Source of the DNA: Flavobacterium sp. KS-LB2
GTDB lineage: Bacteria > Bacteroidota > Bacteroidia > Flavobacteriales > Flavobacteriaceae
Length of the DNA: 64,000 nt
Assembly (NCBI RefSeq): GCF_036895565.1
Contig: NZ_CP145904.1
Span: 1,116,001 to 1,180,000 of the forward strand
Direction: 5' to 3'
Shown here: piece after piece, positions 8,249 to 16,900 of the stretch
Layout: every line of letters starts with the position of its first letter
How positions within the stretch are numbered: the stretch's first letter is position 1
Notes under the pieces: model-generated
Told to the model about the DNA's origin: nothing
Database searches by the model: none
What the model saw: only the letters and a program-made list of their open reading frames with translations
Made by a program: the position numbers and the translations under genes

Positions 8249-10543
8249 ATGAAGCAATCATTTTTAGTAATATTGGGCAGCTTATTTATTTTAGTTGCTT
8301 GTAGTAAAAAAATCACGCAACCTTCAACTTCTGTCTCTAAAAACAATTTGTTCGATAAAAAGGTTGATTCTGTATTGCAATTGATGACTTTGGAAGAAAA
8401 AGTAGGGCAACTCAATCAGTATAATGGTTTTTGGGACATAACAGGTCCAACTCCAAAAGAAGGTCAGGCAGCCAAAAAATACGAAGATCTGAAAAAAGGG
8501 TTAGTAGGTTCGATGCTAAATGTAAGAGGTGTTAAAGATGTAAAAGCATTACAAAAAATAGCAGTGGAACAAACTCGACTAGGAATTCCTTTGCTGTTTG
8601 GTTTTGATGTTATTCATGGGTATAAAACTATTAGCCCAATTCCACTGGCCGAAGCAGCAAGTTGGGATTTGGAAGCCATTAAAAAGTCGGCTGCAATAGC
8701 TGCAGAAGAAGCAGCTGCAGTAGGGCTGAATTGGACTTTTGCACCTATGGTTGATGTTGCTAGAGATGCCCGTTGGGGTCGTGTTATGGAAGGTGCTGGA
8801 GAGGATCCTTTCTTAGGAAGTAAAATTGCTGTAGCACGTGTACAAGGTTTTCAAGGACAAGATTTATCTGCTACGAATACTATTTTGGCTTGTGCCAAAC
8901 ATTTTGCAGGATATGCTTTTGCAGAATCAGGAAGGGATTACAATACCGTTGATATTAGCGAAACCGTATTGCAAAACACTATTTTTCCACCATTTAAAGC
9001 AGCAGTTGATGCAGGTGTTCGAACATTTATGAATTCGTTCAATGAACTGAATGGTATTCCTGCAACAGGAAATACCTATTTACAAAGAGAAGTTTTAAAA
9101 CGAGATTGGAAATTTGATGGTTTTGTAGTTTCTGACTGGGGCTCTATCAATGAAATGATTCCGCATGGTTATGCTAAAGACAGTAAACAGGCCGCAGAAA
9201 TAGCTATCAATGCTGGTTCAGATATGGATATGGAATCTAGTGCTTATGTGGAGCATTTGGTGGTATTAGTTAAAGAAGGCAAAGTAAAAGAAAGTGTAAT
9301 CGATGATGCAGCAAGACGTATTTTAAAAGTAAAGTTTGAACTTGGTTTGTTTGATAATCCTTATAAATATTGTGATGAGAATCGAGAACTAGCCACTGTT
9401 GGAAAATTAGAATTTCAAGAAGGAGTTTTGGATGTAGCCAAAAAATCAATCGTGCTTTTGAAAAATGATAATGAAATATTGCCTTTAAAAAAATCAGGGC
9501 AAAAAATTGCATTAATCGGTGCTTTGGCAAATGATAAAACAAGTCCTTTGGGAAGTTGGAGAATAGCTGCTGATGATAATACGGCAGTTTCTGTATTAGA
9601 AGGTTTGCAAAAGTTTACTGGAAATAAGCTTACCTATGCCAAAGGAGCTGATGTGGCAGAAGGAAGAACCCAATTTATTTGGGAGACCAAAATTAATACA
9701 ACTGATAAAAGTGGATTTTCAGAAGCCATTGCTGTTGCAAAAGAAGCTGATGTTGTAGTTATGGTCTTGGGAGAACACGGTTTACAATCAGGTGAGGGAA
9801 GAAGCAGAGCTGATATAGGTTTGCCAGGCGTACAACAAGAATTATTAGAAGCAATTTTCAAAGTTAATCCGAACGTTGTTTTGGTTTTAAATAATGGCCG
9901 TCCATTAGCTATTCCTTGGGCTGATGAAAACATTCCAGCCATTGTTGAAGGCTGGCATTTAGGAACACAAAGTGGGAACGCCATTGCTCAGGTTTTATAT
10001 GGTGATTATAATCCAAGTGGAAAATTACCAATGACTTTTCCTAGAAATGTAGGTCAGGTTCCTATTTATTATAATTATAAAAACACTGGAAGACCAGTAA
10101 TGAATGAGCCAGAAAGTGTATTTTGGTCACATTATATTGATGAAAAAAATACACCTTTATACCCTTTTGGACATGGACTAAGTTATTCTAAATTTGAGTA
10201 TTCCGATTTGCAATTATCATCCAATAAATTTGCTAAAAATGGTAAAATTGAAGTTTCTGTAAGCGTAAAAAACACGGGGAAAGTTGTTGGCAAAGAAGTG
10301 GTTCAATTGTATATTAGAGACTTGATAGGGAGTATTACGCGTCCGGTAAAAGAGTTGAAAGGATTCGAAATGATTGAATTGCAACCCAACGAAACTAAAA
10401 AAGTAGTATTTACAATCGATGAAAAAACAATTGAGTATTTCACGGCCAACAGGAAATGGGAAGCAGAAGCTGGAGACTTTAAAGTATTCATCGGAGGAAG
10501 CTCAGTAACAAAGTTGGAAGGAGATTTTCAATATTCTAATTAA
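8249..10543 (+). CDS. bglX: GH3 beta-glucosidase (BglX-like) lipoprotein
   Basis: Exo-acting beta-glucosidase that releases glucose from the ends of oligosaccharides, 764 residues. Lipoprotein signal ends at Cys18 (L-V-A-C). The GH3 N-terminal barrel has F-G-F-D-V-I-H-G-Y and K-H-F-A-G-Y, with nucleophile Asp296 in V-V-S-D-W-G. The GH3 C-terminal domain has S-G-E-G-R-S-R, the usual acid/base loop. A fibronectin-III-like domain covers about 680-750. Order and length match E. coli BglX. It starts 74 bases after the GH16 stop across a hairpin and is followed by the second GH16 gene after 8 bases. Inferred role: final hydrolysis of imported beta-1,3-gluco-oligosaccharides in the periplasm. Confidence 0.95.
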   Translation: MKQSFLVILGSLFILVACSKKITQPSTSVSKNNLFDKKVDSVLQLMTLEEKVGQLNQYNGFWDITGPTPKEGQAAKKYEDLKKGLVGSMLNVRGVKDVKALQKIAVEQTRLGIPLLFGFDVIHGYKTISPIPLAEAASWDLEAIKKSAAIAAEEAAAVGLNWTFAPMVDVARDARWGRVMEGAGEDPFLGSKIAVARVQGFQGQDLSATNTILACAKHFAGYAFAESGRDYNTVDISETVLQNTIFPPFKAAVDAGVRTFMNSFNELNGIPATGNTYLQREVLKRDWKFDGFVVSDWGSINEMIPHGYAKDSKQAAEIAINAGSDMDMESSAYVEHLVVLVKEGKVKESVIDDAARRILKVKFELGLFDNPYKYCDENRELATVGKLEFQEGVLDVAKKSIVLLKNDNEILPLKKSGQKIALIGALANDKTSPLGSWRIAADDNTAVSVLEGLQKFTGNKLTYAKGADVAEGRTQFIWETKINTTDKSGFSEAIAVAKEADVVVMVLGEHGLQSGEGRSRADIGLPGVQQELLEAIFKVNPNVVLVLNNGRPLAIPWADENIPAIVEGWHLGTQSGNAIAQVLYGDYNPSGKLPMTFPRNVGQVPIYYNYKNTGRPVMNEPESVFWSHYIDEKNTPLYPFGHGLSYSKFEYSDLQLSSNKFAKNGKIEVSVSVKNTGKVVGKEVVQLYIRDLIGSITRPVKELKGFEMIELQPNETKKVVFTIDEKTIEYFTANRKWEAEAGDFKVFIGGSSVTKLEGDFQYSN

Positions 10544-10551
10544 AAATTAAA

Positions 10552-11307
10552 ATGAAAAAAATACTAATACTAGTGCTCGTAGTCAACTTTTCTTTTGCGC
10601 AACAAAACAAACGAAAATTAGTTTGGGAAGAAAATTTTGACGGTAAGACATTAAACGAAAAGAGTTGGAATTTCGAGCTAGGTGATGGTTGTCCTAATTG
10701 TGGATGGGGAAATAATGAAAGACAATTGTATACCAAGGAAAACCATAAGCTTGTTGAAAGTCAATTAGTCATCACGGCCAAAAAAGAAGGGGATAGATAC
10801 ACCTCTACACGTATTACCACCAAAAGTAAAAAAGAATTTTTATACGGTCGTTTTGAAGCAAGAGCAAAGCTGCCAGTTGGCCAGGGAGTTTGGCCAGCTT
10901 GGTGGATGTTAGGTTCAAACATTAGCGAAGTTGGTTGGCCAAAATCTGGTGAAATAGATATTTTGGAGTATGTAGGAAAAGAACCTAACATGGTTTTTAC
11001 GTCTTTACACACGCAGGATAGCCACGGTAACACCATAAATACCAAGAAAACAAGATTTAATGATATTGAAGTAGGTTTCCATATTTACGCTGTGGAATGG
11101 ACCAAAGACAAAATTGATTTTTTTGTTGATAATACTTTAGTGTATACGTTTCAACCTGAAAATAAAACAGAATCTATTTGGCCGTTTAACCAGCCTTTTT
11201 ACTTTATTGTTAATATGGCAATAGGTGGGAATTTTGGAGGGCCTGAAGTGGATGATTCTATTCTTCCTCAGGATTTTATAGTAGATTATATTAGAGTCTA
11301 TCAATAA
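10552..11307 (+). CDS. GH16 endo-beta-glucanase (laminarinase-like), secreted
   Basis: Single-domain GH16 enzyme, 251 residues. The cleavable signal peptide ends S-F-A-Q and has no lipobox Cys, so it should be periplasmic or released, unlike the first GH16. Catalytic G-E-I-D-I-L-E-Y gives Glu134, Asp136 and Glu139. W-P-A-W-W-M-L and I-V-N-M-A-I-G-G-N-F-G-G are typical of the laminarinase group, and the protein ends D-Y-I-R-V-Y-Q. It overlaps in role with the upstream GH16 but probably works on imported fragments. Last gene of the locus; no strong terminator follows. Confidence 0.94.
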   Translation: MKKILILVLVVNFSFAQQNKRKLVWEENFDGKTLNEKSWNFELGDGCPNCGWGNNERQLYTKENHKLVESQLVITAKKEGDRYTSTRITTKSKKEFLYGRFEARAKLPVGQGVWPAWWMLGSNISEVGWPKSGEIDILEYVGKEPNMVFTSLHTQDSHGNTINTKKTRFNDIEVGFHIYAVEWTKDKIDFFVDNTLVYTFQPENKTESIWPFNQPFYFIVNMAIGGNFGGPEVDDSILPQDFIVDYIRVYQ

Positions 11308-11647
11308 TTTAAGATAGTAACTATAATGATTTAACTTAAAACAATATTTTGTAATTATTTGACAGTCAGGATTTAGTTTGTTTTTTCGATAATATAATTC
11401 TTTTTTTTCAAAACGCTTACAATTGCAATTCATTTGCAGGCTATTTCTATAATAATGTGAAAAAAGAAGAAAAATTTTAACAAATTTAAGTCTTGTTCTG
11501 TTAATTTTTATTAATTTTACTTGCATGTTAAAACAATAATTAGTTAAATTTGAAATCTTAACAAACCTAAATAAACATTAGCCTATAATAGAAAACTACT
11601 TTTTAGAGACATCTCTTATTTTATTTTTAAAACTAAAAAGTATTATT
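11308..11647 (+). promoter_or_regulatory. 340-base gap with a promoter-like site for the sigma factor gene
   Basis: No gene is supported here. The clearest signal is TTG (11521-11523), a 21-base spacer and TAAATTTG (11545-11552), which fits the Bacteroidota TTG-N17-23-TAnnTTTG promoter form. It would give a leader of roughly 90 bases before the sigma factor ATG at 11648. Confidence 0.5.
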
Positions 11648-12232
11648 ATGGTTAATATACAACTCCCTGACGCGTCATTAGTAAAGGATTATGTCGCAGG
11701 TAACGAGGATGCCTTAGCTAAATTAATAAAAAGGCACGAATCAAAAATTTATGGTTTTATTTATTCGAAAATTCCGGATAAAGATATTACCAACGATATT
11801 TTTCAAGATACTTTTATCAAAGTTATTAAGACTTTGAAATCAAACTCCTACAATGAAGAAGGTAAATTTTTACCTTGGGTTATGCGTATATCTCATAATT
11901 TGGTTGTGGATCATTACAGGAAAACAAAAAAAATGCCCATGTTTAGAGAAACCGAAGAGTTCTCTATTTTTTCTATAATGTCAGATGATTGCCAGACAAT
12001 AGAGAATAAAATAATTTCTGAACAAGTCGAAATGGACTTAAAAAAACTAATTGAAGGACTTCCTGCTGATCAAAAAGAGGTACTCGTGATGCGAATGTAT
12101 CAAGATATGAGTTTTAAAGAAATTTCAGAAACTACTGGAGTAAGCATTAATACTGCTTTGGGTAGAATGCGTTATGCTCTAATGAATTTGAGAAAAGTGA
12201 TAGATAAACATCAAATTGTTTTGACCAATTAA
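11648..12232 (+). CDS. ECF-type RNA polymerase sigma-70 factor
   Basis: Alternative sigma factor, 194 residues. Region 2 (about 20-90) contains D-I-F-Q-D-T-F-I-K-V and W-V-M-R-I-S-H-N-L-V-V-D-H-Y-R. Region 4 (about 130-185) contains L-P-x-D-Q-K-E-V-L and the helix-turn-helix F-K-E-I-S-E-T-T-G-V-S-I-N-T-A-L-G-R. No FecR-type or other anti-sigma gene is adjacent, so it is not the usual SigX/FecR/SusC cell-surface signalling set despite lying beside a SusC operon. Its targets are unknown. A 47-residue protein follows after 53 bases and may be co-transcribed. Confidence 0.93.
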   Translation: MVNIQLPDASLVKDYVAGNEDALAKLIKRHESKIYGFIYSKIPDKDITNDIFQDTFIKVIKTLKSNSYNEEGKFLPWVMRISHNLVVDHYRKTKKMPMFRETEEFSIFSIMSDDCQTIENKIISEQVEMDLKKLIEGLPADQKEVLVMRMYQDMSFKEISETTGVSINTALGRMRYALMNLRKVIDKHQIVLTN

Positions 12233-12285
12233 CAATATGTTTGAACATGCTGCGTTGTAATATAAAGATAAAAAGATATTACTCT

Positions 12286-12429
12286 ATGGCAAAAACTTAC
12301 TCTAAAAAAGCATCAGTTTCAAAAAACAGGAAACCAAGTAAAGAAACAATTTCTTTCTTATTAAGCTATTCCAAAGCGTTGAGCATAATAAAAATAGACA
12401 ATAATAGTTTCGAAATCATATCAAATTAA
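12286..12429 (+). CDS. Small basic protein downstream of the sigma factor
   Basis: 47 residues from the ATG at 12286. A longer reading from TTG at 12241 adds 15 residues with no obvious value, so ATG is preferred. The N-terminal half is Lys/Ser-rich and the C-terminal half is amphipathic. No domain is recognised. Placement 53 bases after a sigma factor suggests co-transcription and possibly a regulatory partner, but this is inference. It could also be a chance open frame. Confidence 0.5.
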   Translation: MAKTYSKKASVSKNRKPSKETISFLLSYSKALSIIKIDNNSFEIISN

Positions 12430-12483
12430 AACGACTTCAATCCAATTATTTGGTTTTATGTAGTAGGTTTAATTTCTTATTAA

Positions 12484-13140
12484 CTAGGATTTGTTTTTGT
12501 AATATGAATCAAGAATCGCTTTTCTTCCTATCGTTTTAGTAATTATATCCTTGTCTAAATCCCAGCCACGAGCCGGAGAATATTCTCTTCCGTACCATAT
12601 AATTTGAAGGTGTAAGTCGTTCCAAATTTCTTCAGGAAAAATACGTTTTGCATCTTTCTCTGTTTGGACTACGTTTTTACCATTTGTCAAATTCCATCGG
12701 TACATCAATCTATGAATGTGCGTGTCAACTGGGAAAGCAGGCACCCCAAAAGCTTGCGACATCACAACACTCGCAGTTTTATGACCTACAGCAGGTAATT
12801 CCTCTAAAAATTCAAAACTTTGAGGCACTTTTCCACCGTGTTTGTCAATTAAAATATGTGATAAACCATGAATTCCTTTTGACTTCATTGGCGATAAGCC
12901 GCAGGGACGAATGATCTCTTTAATCTCTTCAACAGACATTTTTATCATATCGTACGGATTATCAGCTTTTGCGAAAAGTAAAGGCGTAATTTGATTCACG
13001 CGAACATCCGTGCATTGTGCCGAAAGTAAAACAGCAATCAATAGCGTATAGGGGTCTTTATGATCCAAAGGAATTGGAATCGTTGGGTATAACTCTTTTA
13101 ACGTATTTATAACAAACGTTACACGTTCTTGTTTATTCAT
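12484..13140 (-). CDS. nth: Endonuclease III-like DNA glycosylase without the iron-sulfur cysteines
   Basis: Base-excision repair glycosylase/AP lyase for oxidised pyrimidines, 218 residues from the ATG at 13140; an upstream ATG adding 11 residues is less likely. The helix-hairpin-helix L-P-A-V-G-H-K-T-A-S carries catalytic Lys121, and V-D-T-H-I-H-R carries catalytic Asp139. The C-terminal tail (about 180-218) has no Cys at all, so the C-x6-C-x2-C-x5-C cluster ligands of E. coli Nth are missing. Convergent with the sigma-factor unit. Confidence 0.93.
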   Translation of the reverse strand: MNKQERVTFVINTLKELYPTIPIPLDHKDPYTLLIAVLLSAQCTDVRVNQITPLLFAKADNPYDMIKMSVEEIKEIIRPCGLSPMKSKGIHGLSHILIDKHGGKVPQSFEFLEELPAVGHKTASVVMSQAFGVPAFPVDTHIHRLMYRWNLTNGKNVVQTEKDAKRIFPEEIWNDLHLQIIWYGREYSPARGWDLDKDIITKTIGRKAILDSYYKNKS

Positions 13141-13182
13141 TTTTGTACTTTTATAATTGTAAAAATAGTACAAATTTTACCA

Positions 13183-13330
13183 GGGGCCTAATCCAGCTGT
13201 ACATTACAAGTCCTCCTTTAAAAAACTTTTTTTCTACGTTTACAAAGGAGCTTCCTTCCGGTCGCTCTTTCTAACCAAGAAAAAATAGTTTTCTGCAGTC
13301 CGGGCTTTTCATTTCCATCTGGGGCATAGA
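13183..13330. repeat. Dispersed intergenic repeat, copy A
   Basis: Non-coding stretch between nth and bcp. It shares CTAATCCAGCTxTAC with copy B (43837) and ACAAAGGAGCTTCC plus GCTCTTT with copy D (59873). It ends in TTTCCATCTGGGGCA, also seen in degenerate form in the others. It looks like a degenerate palindromic intergenic element of the REP/MITE kind found in many Flavobacterium genomes. Confidence 0.6.
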
Positions 13331-13376
13331 ATTGCAATAAAACAGTAAAATATCCTAAAAAAAATAATAAATACCT

Positions 13377-13829
13377 ATGACAACATTAAAAAAAGGAGAC
13401 AAAGCGCCTAATTTTTCGGGTCTAGATCAAGACGGAAATTCACATCAATTAGCAGATTATTCGGGTAAAAAATTAGTGGTTTTCTTTTATCCAAAAGCGA
13501 ATACACCCGGATGTACCGCAGAAGCATGTGACTTGAGAGACAATTTTGAGCGATTCCAAGCTAATAATTATGAACTATTAGGAGTAAGTGCAGATGCTCA
13601 AAAAGCACAAGCCAAATTCAAAGAAAAATACGATTTTCCTTTCCCATTACTTGCGGATGAAGATAAATCTGTAATTCAGGCTTTTGGCGTTTGGGGGCCA
13701 AAAAAATTTATGGGAAAGGAATACGACGGTATTCATAGAACTACTTTTGTTATAGACGAAAACGGAATCATCGAGGACGTGATTTCTGATGTAAAAACCA
13801 AAGCGCATGCTGCTCAAATATTGGAGTAA
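13377..13829 (+). CDS. bcp: Thioredoxin-dependent thiol peroxidase (Bcp/PrxQ)
   Basis: Cytoplasmic peroxiredoxin that reduces hydroperoxides, 150 residues, the normal length. The thioredoxin-like fold carries the peroxidatic Cys46 in N-T-P-G-C-T and resolving Cys51 five residues later, the atypical two-Cys PrxQ arrangement. F-F-Y-P-K precedes the site. Monocistronic, followed by a bidirectional terminator. Confidence 0.96.
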   Translation: MTTLKKGDKAPNFSGLDQDGNSHQLADYSGKKLVVFFYPKANTPGCTAEACDLRDNFERFQANNYELLGVSADAQKAQAKFKEKYDFPFPLLADEDKSVIQAFGVWGPKKFMGKEYDGIHRTTFVIDENGIIEDVISDVKTKAHAAQILE

Positions 13830-13898
13830 ATAGCATTTCTTTCGCTTTTGTAATTCTGAAAAAATGGATGCAATTTTGAAAAAAAATATAATAACTGT

Positions 13899-13947
13899 AA
13901 AAAATCCAGAATTGAGCTATATAAAGCTTAAATTCTGGACTTTTTTT
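13899..13947. terminator. Bidirectional terminator between bcp and the 486-residue protein gene
   Basis: The stem TCCAGAATT (13905-13913) pairs with 13931-13939. Flanking A and T runs serve both converging genes. Confidence 0.75.
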
Positions 13948-14013
13948 ATATTTTAAAACGAAATTTCAGTGCTATTTTTGATAGGTATCAAGTTTTTAAA
14001 TAACAAATGAAAA

Positions 14014-15474
14014 TTAATTAATTTCCTTCAATAGTTTATTTGGATCATACCCAAAAAGGCGGTGTTCTTTGATTATTTCGGCAATACCAGTAGGAAGCAT
14101 AGTTTCCCAACCTGGTTTTCCATTGTTAATCATGTTTAAAACTTCACGTGAGAAAACTTCTAAAATAGATGGATCATAATCATCAATGTCTACTACTTTT
14201 CCGTTGAATTTAAAGAATTTATATAATTCTTTCATTCTAGGATGTACTTTTAAGTTATCAGAATTGATTATTTCTCCATCTTCTCCAATCATTGGATACA
14301 AGAAAACTTTCATGTCGCGATAGAATAATTTTCCAAAAGCTTCCAAAATCCCACCACTTAAATGGCGGTAATATTTCTCATCAAATATATCTACTAAATT
14401 ATTTACACCCATCGCTAATCCCATTCTGGCTTTCGTGTAATTAGAAAAATATTCTACCACTTTATAGTATTCTTGGAAGTTTGAAATCATTACTGTTTGT
14501 CCAAGTGAACAAAGTAATTCAGCTCGATCCATAAAATCTCTTTCATCTATCTCTCCATCGGATCGAAGATTAGACAAGGTGATTTCGAATACAACCAAGG
14601 TATTTTCCTTTTCTACTTTGTTTTCGTTCAAGAACATTTTCAAAGATTTCTCATACATATCCATGTTTACTTTTGTAACTGGACGAAAACTTCCTCTAAA
14701 AGCAAGGATGTTTTTCTTGTATAATATGGCAGCAGGAAGAATGTTTTTTCCATCTGGATTAAACATTACCGCATCAGTCATTCCGTTTTTTACTAATTGC
14801 AAACTCATCAAACGATTGTCAACATCAGCAAAACGAGGTCCTGAGAAATTTATAGTGTCTATTTCTAATTGATCTTTGTCTAAGTGATCGTATAAATAGC
14901 GCAACAATCGTTTCGGATCATTGTATTTATAATAAGCACCATAAATTAAGTTTACACCAAGAATACCAAGTGTTTCTTGTTGTAGTCGTACATCAGTTTC
15001 TTTAAATCGAATGTGGATAATAATCTCATTATAATCCTCATCTGGTTCAATTTGGTAACTAATTCCAACCCATCCATGCCCTTTGAATTGTTTTGCAAAA
15101 TCAATAGTGGCAACCGTATTGGCATAACTGAAAAACATTTTGTTGGGATGTTTCTCTCTACTCAATCTTTTTTCTATCAGATTTACTTCATGAGAAAGCA
15201 TTTTTTTGAGTCGGCTTTCCGTTACATAACGGCCATCTTCTTCAATGCCGTATACTGCATCACTAAAATCTTTGTCATAGGCTGACATCGCTTTTGCAAT
15301 GGTACCAGAGGAACCACCAGATCTAAAAAAATGTCTTACAGTTTCCTGTCCAGCCCCAATTTCAGCAAAAGTTCCATAAATGTTTTCGTTCAAGTTGATA
15401 CGAAGCGCTTTATCTTTAATCGAAGGGATTTGTTCGATGACTTTGTCACCTTTTAATTTTATTTCTGTATCCAT
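14014..15474 (-). CDS. Conserved 486-residue protein of unknown function
   Basis: A cytoplasmic-looking protein without signal peptide or membrane segment. A glycine-rich start (F-A-E-I-G-A-G-Q-E and F-F-R-S-G-G-S-S-G-T-I-A-K-A) and many acidic/basic helices are visible. From memory, homologues in Flavobacteria are sometimes labelled nicotinate-nucleotide adenylyltransferase, but I see neither the G-G-S/T-F-D-P-x-H-x-G-H nor the S-x-x-x-x-R motif of NadD, so I do not use that name. Not in an operon: a 94-base gap separates it from the divergent MBL hydrolase. The coding frame is clean and the protein is certainly real. Confidence 0.85.
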   Translation of the reverse strand: MDTEIKLKGDKVIEQIPSIKDKALRINLNENIYGTFAEIGAGQETVRHFFRSGGSSGTIAKAMSAYDKDFSDAVYGIEEDGRYVTESRLKKMLSHEVNLIEKRLSREKHPNKMFFSYANTVATIDFAKQFKGHGWVGISYQIEPDEDYNEIIIHIRFKETDVRLQQETLGILGVNLIYGAYYKYNDPKRLLRYLYDHLDKDQLEIDTINFSGPRFADVDNRLMSLQLVKNGMTDAVMFNPDGKNILPAAILYKKNILAFRGSFRPVTKVNMDMYEKSLKMFLNENKVEKENTLVVFEITLSNLRSDGEIDERDFMDRAELLCSLGQTVMISNFQEYYKVVEYFSNYTKARMGLAMGVNNLVDIFDEKYYRHLSGGILEAFGKLFYRDMKVFLYPMIGEDGEIINSDNLKVHPRMKELYKFFKFNGKVVDIDDYDPSILEVFSREVLNMINNGKPGWETMLPTGIAEIIKEHRLFGYDPNKLLKEIN

Positions 15475-15568
15475 TTTCTTTTAATATGGCTAATATGTTG
15501 CAAAGTTAATGAAATAGGTTTCTAATGAAAGATAATTAACCCTATTTTTGTAAATAAAAACAATAAAA

Positions 15569-16333
15569 TTGAAGGTATATTTTTTAGGAACTGGTACATC
15601 ACAAGGGATTCCTGTCATAGGGAGTAATCACCCAGTATGTAAAAGCACTGATTTTAAAGACAAAAGGCTACGAGTATCCGTTTGGATTTCTTGGGGAAAT
15701 CATTCTTTTATTATTGACTGCGGACCCGATTTTAGGCAGCAAATGCTTTCCTCAAATTGTCAAAAAGTAGATGGGATCTTGTTTACTCACGAACACGCTG
15801 ATCATACTGCTGGAATAGACGATATTCGGCCATTTAATTTTAAACAGGGCGAAATTCCTATTTATGCACATCAAAGGGTTATCGATAATTTAAGAAGGCG
15901 ATTTGAATACGTTTTTGAAACGGTTAATAAATACCCAGGTGCTCCATCTGTTACAACTATTGAAGTTGTTAATAACCAACCTTTTTTACTCGGAAATAAA
16001 ACGGTAATTCCTATTGATGTACTACATGGAAATCTTCAGGTTTTTGGGTATAGAATCGATGATTTTGCCTATTTGACGGATGTAAAAACTATTCAAAAAA
16101 GTGAAATTGAAAAATTAAAAAATTTGAAGGTCTTGGTAATAAATGCGTTACGAGAAGAGCCTCACGATACGCATTTCAATTTGAAAGAAGCGTTAGATTT
16201 TATAACTTTGGTGCAACCAAAAAAAACATATCTAACACATATTAGTCATATTATGGGATATCATGAAGAGGTTCAAAAAAGCCTTCCTGAGAATGTATTC
16301 CTAGCGTATGATAATTTAGAAATCACACTATAA
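15569..16333 (+). CDS. MBL-fold metallo-hydrolase (PhnP-like)
   Basis: Metallo-beta-lactamase-fold phosphodiesterase-like enzyme, 254 residues, starting with TTG. The metal-binding motif T-H-E-H-A-D-H places His74, His76, Asp78 and His79. G-T-G-T-S-Q-G at 7-13 and the late H-I-S-H segment are as in PhnP/RNase Z-like relatives. The TTG start is supported by conservation from the first strand (K-V-Y-F-L-G-T-G) and the absence of a nearby ATG. A likely promoter box TATTTTTG is at 15543-15550. The next gene begins 11 bases later. Confidence 0.9.
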   Translation: MKVYFLGTGTSQGIPVIGSNHPVCKSTDFKDKRLRVSVWISWGNHSFIIDCGPDFRQQMLSSNCQKVDGILFTHEHADHTAGIDDIRPFNFKQGEIPIYAHQRVIDNLRRRFEYVFETVNKYPGAPSVTTIEVVNNQPFLLGNKTVIPIDVLHGNLQVFGYRIDDFAYLTDVKTIQKSEIEKLKNLKVLVINALREEPHDTHFNLKEALDFITLVQPKKTYLTHISHIMGYHEEVQKSLPENVFLAYDNLEITL

Positions 16334-16344
16334 TTCAATTTACA

Positions 16345-16845
16345 ATGAAACAATCACTTTTCCTTTATCTTACTATTTTAGCAGTTCTTTCTTCAATTTT
16401 TACTTATATGTTTTTGAGTAAACAAGTTGAATTTGAACAAACAAGGTATGAGAAAACTACAAAAAAATTAAGAGATAGTCTAAATTTAGTGTCAAATCAG
16501 TTGGCTGATGCTAATTATTTTTCTTTGGCAAAAAACGAAAATGCTCAAAATTATTTTGATTCAGGTAGTTCTGAAAAAATAATTCAATATGAAAAATTAA
16601 TTCCTGTTGTTACGGAAAAATTATTGGATTATAATGCTAACCCAAAAGGCAATCCTTTCACCGGTCAAGATCAAATAGGAACAAACAAATTTATTATCAA
16701 TAAAGTTAGAATACTGAATCACAGATGGATTATTGCCGACTTTAGCGATGGTGAAATTTGGGGCGAAGTTTTATTGAAGTATTTTGTAAATACTGATGAC
16801 AGTATTTCGTTTGAGGTAAACCAATCCTTGTTGTATCAGAAATAA
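16345..16845 (+). CDS. Membrane-anchored protein of unknown function
   Basis: 166 residues with an N-terminal transmembrane helix (about 5-25) followed by a short coiled-coil-like stretch and a soluble C-terminal domain with several Trp. It begins 11 bases after the MBL hydrolase and is likely co-transcribed. Single-pass anchoring with the domain facing the periplasm is the simplest topology. No family recognised. Confidence 0.8.
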   Translation: MKQSLFLYLTILAVLSSIFTYMFLSKQVEFEQTRYEKTTKKLRDSLNLVSNQLADANYFSLAKNENAQNYFDSGSSEKIIQYEKLIPVVTEKLLDYNANPKGNPFTGQDQIGTNKFIINKVRILNHRWIIADFSDGEIWGEVLLKYFVNTDDSISFEVNQSLLYQK

Positions 16846-16853
16846 ATAAGTCA

Positions 16854-16883
16854 CAGTTTTTAGAAATTGTGGTCTAAAAACTG
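16854..16883. terminator. Hairpin between converging genes
   Basis: An 11-bp perfect stem (16854-16864 with 16873-16883) and an 8-base loop lie between the stops of the membrane protein (+) and the esterase (-). There is no T run, so termination is uncertain; it may act as an mRNA-end stabiliser. Confidence 0.45.
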
Positions 16884-16900
16884 CGAATATTAGCTGATAA

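Noticed and set aside
6531..11307. Type IX secretion of the GH16 enzymes
   Set aside because: No C-terminal sorting domain: both proteins end directly after the GH16 strand D-Y-(V/I)-R-V-Y-Q.
11137..11526. 129-codon open frame on the - strand overlapping the second GH16 end
   Set aside because: Lys/Asn/Tyr-rich low-complexity protein, overlaps a certain gene on the other strand, no recognisable domain: an AT-rich shadow.
11648..12429. SigX/FecR-type regulation of the SusC operon
   Set aside because: No anti-sigma gene, and the SusC protein shows no N-terminal signalling extension before its regulatory-like domain.
14014..15474. Naming the 486-residue protein nicotinate-nucleotide adenylyltransferase
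   Set aside because: NadD nucleotidyltransferase motifs are not present.
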